Assembly (NCBI GenBank): GCA_035632095.1
Contig: DASQHM010000125.1
Location: 1-19,295 of the forward strand
Direction: 5' to 3'
DNA: 19,295 nt
Source: DASQHM01 sp035632095
GTDB taxonomy: Bacteria > Pseudomonadota > Alphaproteobacteria > Ferrovibrionales > Ferrovibrionaceae
Part shown: in pieces, positions 14,723 through 19,295 of the stretch
Layout of the letters: every line of letters starts with the position of its first letter
Position numbering within the stretch: the first letter of the stretch is position 1
Made by a program: the position numbers and the translations under genes
The notes under the pieces: model-generated
Told to the model about the DNA's origin: nothing
The model's database searches: none
What the model saw: only the letters and a program-made list of their open reading frames with translations

Positions 14723-15487
14723 ATGTTCTACGGCTTTGCCGACCTGAAAGAACGCGAGCGGGTGATGAACCTCATTCTTCAGGTCAAGCAGGCCTACCAG
14801 GCGATCGGCGCGCGCACCTATACCGGCGACATGCTCTGCACGTTCGGCCGGAACCAGGGTTTCGTCGACGACGCGAAGTTTCGCGAGGCCTTCGACGGCA
14901 GCGCCGACAGTTCCGACGAAACGAGCTGGCTATGGCGGCTGCACACGCTGACCTGGGCGGGACGCCAGGCGCTCGCTCTCGAAGGCGATTTCGTGGAATG
15001 CGGGACGTTCCGCGGCTTCATGTCGGCGGTCGTGTGCAAGTACCTGGATTTCGAAAAGCAGCCGAAGAGTTTTTATCTGTACGACAGCTTTGCCGGTCTG
15101 CCCGACCAATGGTCGACGCCGGCTGAACGGCACAACACCAATCCGATCTACGCGCGCGCCGAACGGTACAACGTGGACGCGGTGCGTGCGCGATTCGCTC
15201 GATATCCGAACGTGCGGATCTGTCAGGGCGTCGTGCCCGACGTGTTGATCGGCACTGCGCCCGAGCGGATCGCCTATCTGCACATCGATCTCAACGCCGC
15301 ATCAGCGGAGATTGCGGCGCTCGACATCCTGTTCGATCGCGTCGTGCCGGGCGGCACGATCGTGTTCGACGACTTCGGGCACATGGCCCATGCGGCGCAA
15401 TACGCCGCCGAAACCACATGGATGGGCGCCCGCGGCTATTCGATCCTCGAATTGCCGACCGGGCAGGGACTCGTCATCAAGCGCTAG
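14723..15487 (+). CDS. TylF/MycF-type SAM-dependent O-methyltransferase
   Basis: A 254-residue protein of the macrocin O-methyltransferase (TylF) family, which moves a methyl group from S-adenosylmethionine to hydroxyls on sugars or polyketide decorations. The SAM-binding motif is 'FVECGTFRGFMSAVV' (90-104), with a second contact at D121 in 'LYDSFAGLPD'. Metal-ligand candidates are D189 ('LHIDL') and D216-D217 ('IVFDDFG'), as in Mg-dependent TylF and MycF. Length fits the family. The start at 14723 follows GGAGG at 5 nt. It is the only plus-strand gene in this part and stands alone, with its stop interlocked with that of the facing amidohydrolase. A sugar or glycan substrate is plausible, since a GT87 transferase lies 2.5 kb away, but a link is not shown. 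Confidence 0.9.
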   Translation: MFYGFADLKERERVMNLILQVKQAYQAIGARTYTGDMLCTFGRNQGFVDDAKFREAFDGSADSSDETSWLWRLHTLTWAGRQALALEGDFVECGTFRGFMSAVVCKYLDFEKQPKSFYLYDSFAGLPDQWSTPAERHNTNPIYARAERYNVDAVRARFARYPNVRICQGVVPDVLIGTAPERIAYLHIDLNAASAEIAALDILFDRVVPGGTIVFDDFGHMAHAAQYAAETTWMGARGYSILELPTGQGLVIKR

Positions 15488-16707
15488 CGGGCGATCCCTT
15501 GATCGAGAAAGCGATAGGCGACCGCCGCATGCATGGCGATGCCGACGGCCATGGCGTCCTCGTTCAGGATCATGTGGTTGGAATGGCACGGCGCCACGTG
15601 GTCGTGGCCGTCGTGACCGTCCGGGCGGACGCCGAGGAACATCATGCAGCCCGGCATGCGCTGCAGCACGTAGGAGAAATCCTCGGCGCCCATGACCGGC
15701 GCGCGCATGTTGATATAGCCGGCGGGTCCGAGGAGATCGACGGCGACGCCGCGCGCGAACTCGACGAAATTCCCGTCGTTCACGGTGACCGGGTAGCCCG
15801 GCGTGATGGTGACCGTGGCCTCGCAGAGATGCGCCTTGGCGACGTGTTGCGCCACGCGGCGGATGCCTTCGCGGGCCAGTTCGCGCGATTTTTCGGATGT
15901 GGAGCGCAACGTGCCGACCATTTCGGCGGTCTCGGGGATCACGTTGTTGGTGGTGCCGGCGACGATCTTGCCGCAGGTCAGGACCGCCGGATCGAAGGTG
16001 TCGATGCGGCGCGTGATCATGTTGAGGAGCGCCTGCAGCGTCTCGCAGGCGACGGGGATCGGATCGACCGCCTGATAGGGCATCGAGGCATGGCCGCCGC
16101 GGCCCTTTATCCTGATCACCCACGTATCCGCGGACGCCAGCATCACCCCCGACCGGCCGGCGATGGTCCCGGCCTTGCGATCGGGCATGATATGAAGCGC
16201 GAAGGCGGCGTCGGGCTTCGGGTCGGATTCGATCAGGCCGTCTTCGATCATGAAACGGGCGCCGTGATAGCCCTCTTCGCCGGGCTGGAACATGAATTTC
16301 ACCGTGCCGGCCATCTCGTCGCGATGGCGGTACAGCAGATGCACGGCCTGCACCAGCATCGCGGTATGCGCATCATGGCCACAGGCATGCATGCGGCCTT
16401 CGAACTCGCTCGCGAAATCGAGGCCGGTGTTCTCCGGCATCGGCAGCGCGTCCATGTCGCCGCGCAGAAGAATCGTGCGGCCGGTTTGCGAACCCGGCTT
16501 GGTGCCGGTAAGCGACACGACGAGACCGGACGTCGACGGCCCGCGCGCGACTTGAACGTCGAGGCCCGCGATGCCGTCGAGCACGGTTTGCGTCGTCAGC
16601 GGCAAATCGAGTCCGAGCTCGGGCCGCGCGTGGATGCGCCGCCTGATCGATACCGCATCGGGGAGCATGGTGCGAGCCTCGCGGAGAAACCGGGTCATGT
16701 CCCCCAT
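15484..16707 (-). CDS. M20 family amidohydrolase (hippurate hydrolase / N-acyl amino acid hydrolase type)
   Basis: A 407-residue cytosolic di-metal hydrolase of subfamily M20D, which cleaves N-acyl amino acids or related amides. Metal and catalytic residues are present: C109 and H111 in 'HACGHDAH', E144-E145 in 'QPGEEG', H172 in 'ALHIMP', and a C-terminal His in 'CHSNHMILNED'. 'GRGGHASMPYQAVDP' (202-216) belongs to the dimerisation domain. No signal peptide is seen. I place the start at the ATG at 16707, where AGGAA lies 7 nt upstream and the N-terminus matches the family; ATGs at 16725 and 16698 are alternatives. The stop shares CTAG with the methyltransferase stop on the other strand. The SDR gene ends 108 nt upstream in the same direction. 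Substrate cannot be set more closely. Confidence 0.94.
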   Translation of the reverse strand: MGDMTRFLREARTMLPDAVSIRRRIHARPELGLDLPLTTQTVLDGIAGLDVQVARGPSTSGLVVSLTGTKPGSQTGRTILLRGDMDALPMPENTGLDFASEFEGRMHACGHDAHTAMLVQAVHLLYRHRDEMAGTVKFMFQPGEEGYHGARFMIEDGLIESDPKPDAAFALHIMPDRKAGTIAGRSGVMLASADTWVIRIKGRGGHASMPYQAVDPIPVACETLQALLNMITRRIDTFDPAVLTCGKIVAGTTNNVIPETAEMVGTLRSTSEKSRELAREGIRRVAQHVAKAHLCEATVTITPGYPVTVNDGNFVEFARGVAVDLLGPAGYINMRAPVMGAEDFSYVLQRMPGCMMFLGVRPDGHDGHDHVAPCHSNHMILNEDAMAVGIAMHAAVAYRFLDQGIAR

Positions 16708-16815
16708 CGCGTGTTTCCTGTCCATTGTTGTGAGGCGATTTGGTCGAAGGCCGGAATGGCCGCCAAGCATATAACCTCGGCAAGCGCGCGTCACGGCCAG
16801 GTCGCGCCCGGATGA

Positions 16816-17670
16816 TCATGTGCGTCCGGCCGCCTGACGGCGCATCTGGTCCCATTCCGCGTCGCTCCAACCGAGCAGCATGTCGGTCGAGCTGCCGCCG
16901 TCGCCGAGCAGATGTTTACCCCCGTCGATGATGATGCAATCGCCGTTGATATAGGCGGCCTGGTCGGACACCAGATAGCTGCAGAGGTTGGCGAGTTCGA
17001 TGTGCTCGCCGACGCGGCCGAGCGGAATTTCCGCGCCGATCGGCCTTTGCCGTCCGCCTGCCGGCGTCAGGCGCTGCGATGCGCCAGGGGTCGGAAACGG
17101 GCCGGGCGCCACGGCGACGCAACGGATGCCCTTCGGGCCCCATTCGACGGCAAGGCTCCGGGTCATGGCGAGCACGCCGGCCTTTGCCATCGCCGACGGT
17201 GTGCGAAAGGCGCCGCCCTGCAGCGCCGACAAGGTCAATATGCTGAGCACGGTTGCCTTGCGGCCCGCTTCGATCCAGCGCCTGCCGCAGGCGAAGGTGC
17301 AATACCCGCTGCCGTGCAGCACGATCCCGAGCACCGAATCCAACGCTCTTGGCGATAGCTTGTGCGATTGGGCGATGAAATTTCCGGCGGCGTTATTGAC
17401 CAGCACGTCGAGCGGCCCGTCGCGCCAGATGGCGTCCATCATCGATTCGACGGCGGATGCGTCGCGCACGTCGCAGACGATCGTGGCGACCTTGGCACCG
17501 AGCTCCGCCCGCCACTTGCCGGCGGTCTCCTCCAGCACCGCGCCGCGCCGTCCGCAGATGACCAGTTCCGCGCCAAGCTCGGCAAAGCGCCGTCCCATGG
17601 CGGCGCCGAGGCCGGTGCCGCCGCCGGTGATCAGGATCTTTTTGTTTGCGAGCAGTCCGGCTTGGAACAT
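16816..17670 (-). CDS. Short-chain dehydrogenase, 2,4-dienoyl-CoA reductase-like
   Basis: A 284-residue SDR. The cofactor site is 'GGGTGLG' (16-22) with 'CGRR' (39-42), whose Arg residues favour NADPH. It resembles mitochondrial-type 2,4-dienoyl-CoA reductase: 'NNAAGNFI' (92-99), 'TPSAMAKAGVLAMTRSLAVEWG' region (157-178) and 'GRVGEHIELANLCSYLVSD'. That enzyme removes awkward double bonds during beta-oxidation of unsaturated fatty acids. The classical SDR Tyr of Y-x3-K is Ser (S159-x3-K163), as in DECR. The position where human DECR1, as I recall it, has its own catalytic Tyr also reads Ser here (S148 in 'ILTLSAL'). The start at 17670 follows CGGAGG at 6 nt. Activity as a reductase is therefore plausible but not certain. 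Confidence 0.88.
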   Translation of the reverse strand: MFQAGLLANKKILITGGGTGLGAAMGRRFAELGAELVICGRRGAVLEETAGKWRAELGAKVATIVCDVRDASAVESMMDAIWRDGPLDVLVNNAAGNFIAQSHKLSPRALDSVLGIVLHGSGYCTFACGRRWIEAGRKATVLSILTLSALQGGAFRTPSAMAKAGVLAMTRSLAVEWGPKGIRCVAVAPGPFPTPGASQRLTPAGGRQRPIGAEIPLGRVGEHIELANLCSYLVSDQAAYINGDCIIIDGGKHLLGDGGSSTDMLLGWSDAEWDQMRRQAAGRT

Positions 17671-17676
17671 GGCGCG

Positions 17677-17682
17677 CCTCCG
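17677..17682 (-). promoter_or_regulatory. Ribosome binding site fixing the SDR start
   Basis: CGGAGG on the coding strand, 6 nt before the ATG at 17670. It excludes the longer frame that opens at 17721. Confidence 0.75.
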
Positions 17683-17739
17683 CTTGATGCCGTTTCTCCC
17701 ATCACGGAAGACTATCAGCATCGAAGGCCGCAGTCGGGG

Positions 17740-18948
17740 TTAAGCGGCGCTTTTCTCCACCATGCTTCGCCGCAGGATGGCGGCGAGCAGCAAGAGCAGC
17801 ACCAGCGGAGCCACGGGCACGTGTACAGCACTGCCGATGCTGCGCGAGAGAATTGGCAGCAGCCATGCGGCCGCGAGCACCGGCCGTTCCCACGGCAGAA
17901 ATCCGTCGCGCACGCCCGCCATGGCGATCCAAGCCAGAGGCAGGGCGAGGAGCATCAAGTCGTAGTCGAGCACGTACGGCGTCGCCAGCAAGGTCGCGGT
18001 GGCGAGTGCCGCACCCTTCAGCGGCATCGCCGCGTCGCGGCGCCAGATCCAAACGACGGCGGTCGCGGCCAGTATCGTCGTGACGCCTTGCACGGCATAG
18101 GCGAGGGCGATTTCGCCGCCAAGCATGCGCACGGCCGCGAATGCGCTCTGGATCTTCGGCCAGCCGGTGGCGCCTTGCTCGAGAATAATGGTGCGGGTCA
18201 ATTTGGCGCTGGCGAAGAACGCGGACCACGTCTCGCGGCCGAAGACGGCGTACGACGCGAACGCCGTGACGGCGAGCGTGGCGCAGGCGCCGCCGATGGC
18301 CCGCCATTGCCGGGCGGCAACGAGCGCCAGCGGAATGAGCACGCCGAATTGCGGCTTATAGGCGAGCAAGCCGAACAACGCGCCTGCGAGCCACGGTCGC
18401 CGCTCAAGCAACAACAGCCCGCCGCCGAGCAAGCCGGCGGTCAGAAACCCGTTCTGGCCATGCCCGAGATTGACGAACGTGCCCGGAAACGCAAACGCCG
18501 AGAGCAGCGCGAAGCGCGCCGGCAGGACCGCACGCGCAACCGCAAGATATGCGGGCAGCGTCGCCGCCATCCATAGCAGCAGCGCGATGCCGTAGGGGAG
18601 CATCGCCAACGCCGCCGCCGGCAACAGAAACATCGGCGGGTAATGCCAACCGAAGAACGGCACCGGCTCGCCCGCATGCCAGGGCAACGCATGCATCTGC
18701 ACGTCGTAGTGGCGCGCATAGTCATAGGCCGCAGCCGGTTCGCCATCGAGCGCGAGGCGGCCCGCCGCCCACACGTCCATGAAGTCGGTGCCGATGGGCT
18801 TGTTCTTCGGATCGACCAGGCCCGGACTGAGCGCCAGCCAAACGATGATCGCGATGGCGTAAAGCGCGACGAAGACGCGCGAATAGGCGATCACGCGTTC
18901 GATGCCGAACCATGATGCGCGGGCTGGGAGGGTCGAAGATAGCGACAT
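17740..18948 (-). CDS. GT87-family (DUF2029) integral membrane glycosyltransferase
   Basis: A 402-residue polytopic membrane protein of the GT-C type, with about ten hydrophobic segments starting with one at 24-42 ('VFVALYAIAIIVWLAL'). The first extracytoplasmic loop holds 'GTDFMDVWAAGRLALDGEP' (53-71), where D55 and D58 are candidate catalytic acids, followed by 'YDYARHYDVQM' and 'FFGWHYPPMFLLP', all typical of GT87 (alpha-mannosyltransferase-like, polyprenyl-phosphate sugar donors). 'LGHGQNGFLTAGLLGGGLLL' and 'LLAYKPQFGVLIPLAL' are also family stretches. The frame opens upstream with a TTG at 19020, but the ATG at 18948 matches the family N-terminus; its ribosome site is weak. It lies 69 nt upstream of the SDR start and may be cotranscribed. 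Acceptor and sugar are unknown. Confidence 0.88.
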   Translation of the reverse strand: MSLSSTLPARASWFGIERVIAYSRVFVALYAIAIIVWLALSPGLVDPKNKPIGTDFMDVWAAGRLALDGEPAAAYDYARHYDVQMHALPWHAGEPVPFFGWHYPPMFLLPAAALAMLPYGIALLLWMAATLPAYLAVARAVLPARFALLSAFAFPGTFVNLGHGQNGFLTAGLLGGGLLLLERRPWLAGALFGLLAYKPQFGVLIPLALVAARQWRAIGGACATLAVTAFASYAVFGRETWSAFFASAKLTRTIILEQGATGWPKIQSAFAAVRMLGGEIALAYAVQGVTTILAATAVVWIWRRDAAMPLKGAALATATLLATPYVLDYDLMLLALPLAWIAMAGVRDGFLPWERPVLAAAWLLPILSRSIGSAVHVPVAPLVLLLLLAAILRRSMVEKSAA

Positions 18949-19044
18949 CGGCTTCAGCGTAAGGCCGCGAAGCAAATCGACCCTTAACGCAAGTGACGGC
19001 AAAAAGTCGCGCAAAGGCAATGCGTTAATGCGATTCCGGGCGGC

Positions 19045-19295
19045 CTAATCGATCGGCCGGATGCATTCGGGCACGTCGTTGCGGGGATTGCCGACCAGCT
19101 TGCCGACGCGATAGGCGCGCATGTCGCGTGCGGGATAGGGGGCCAGCAATTCGGCAAGATTGCCGGCCGGCTTTTCGCCAAGCCAGCGTTCATAGGCGTC
19201 AGGCGGCAGAATGAGGGGCATGCGATCGTGCACCGTGCCCGCGAGTTCGTTCGGGGCCGTGGTGAGGATGCTGCAACTCAGGACCCCGTTGCCCT
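19045..19295 (-). CDS. SOS response-associated peptidase (YedK/HMCES, SRAP family), C-terminal fragment
   Basis: Only the last roughly 82 residues are in the window; the gene continues past the right edge. The segment reads 'CSILTTAPNELAGTVHDRMP' followed by 'LILPPDAYERWL', the family's C-terminal signature. The His of 'VHDRMP' matches the active-site His of YedK. SRAP proteins form a thiazolidine crosslink to abasic sites in single-stranded DNA through an N-terminal Cys2, which is not visible here. The stop is at 19045-19047, 96 nt before the glycosyltransferase start. Completeness cannot be judged. Confidence 0.93.
   Translation of the reverse strand, partial: GNGVLSCSILTTAPNELAGTVHDRMPLILPPDAYERWLGEKPAGNLAELLAPYPARDMRAYRVGKLVGNPRNDVPECIRPID

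Noticed and set aside
17362..18576. 404-codon plus-strand frame opposite the SDR and glycosyltransferase genes
   Set aside because: It spans two real minus-strand genes and their junction. Its composition (Gln, Arg, Gly, His) is typical of an antisense shadow.

Overview
The window looks like chromosome from a high-GC alphaproteobacterium, most likely Hyphomicrobiales (Bradyrhizobium, Rhodopseudomonas and Xanthobacteraceae type). I infer this from strong GC bias at third codon positions, the Sel1-like module 'RAADAGD..AALLMGETYDP', a DUF5939-type adenylate cyclase, and orphan solute-binding proteins. I see no mobile element, tRNA, rRNA or CRISPR array. Fourteen protein genes account for almost all of the DNA, and the last one runs off the right edge.

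Layout. (1) Positions 50-4256, plus strand: a Rieske non-heme iron oxygenase alpha subunit and a luciferase-like flavin monooxygenase that look like a small catabolic pair, then a class III adenylate cyclase with an N-terminal zinc-ribbon domain, then a stand-alone ModE-type DNA-binding protein. (2) Positions 4288-6930, minus strand: modA-modB-modC, a complete molybdate ABC transporter. A good ModE-box inverted repeat lies just upstream of modA, and the modE-like gene faces the operon tail to tail. (3) Positions 7059-14232, minus strand: a tightly packed four-gene row. It encodes a membrane-anchored ExeA/GspA-like AAA protein with a ruined P-loop, a periplasmic parvulin peptidyl-prolyl isomerase, a TAXI-type solute-binding protein and a family 5 (DppA/OppA-like) solute-binding protein. 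The first two end in the same roughly 86-residue Sel1-like module, about 70% identical, joined by Pro/Ala-rich linkers. No permease for either binding protein is in the window. (4) About 490 bp of divergent intergenic DNA (14233-14722). (5) A TylF-type O-methyltransferase on the plus strand, meeting an M20 amidohydrolase at a shared CTAG stop. (6) Minus-strand genes to the right end: M20 hydrolase, a 2,4-dienoyl-CoA reductase-like SDR, a GT87-type membrane glycosyltransferase, and the C-terminal end of a YedK/SRAP protein.

How they fit together. The mod block reads as a self-contained molybdate uptake unit, probably repressed by a ModE protein when molybdate is plentiful. The local ModE lacks the molybdate-binding domain, so how it senses the metal is open. 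The 7059-14232 row is the least ordinary part. It predicts a cytoplasmic nucleotide-binding-like domain tethered through the membrane to a periplasmic Sel1-like module, a periplasmic folding catalyst carrying the same module, and two periplasmic ligand-binding proteins. I offer it as a candidate envelope assembly or sensing system. This is a hypothesis from gene order and domain sharing, not a demonstrated function.
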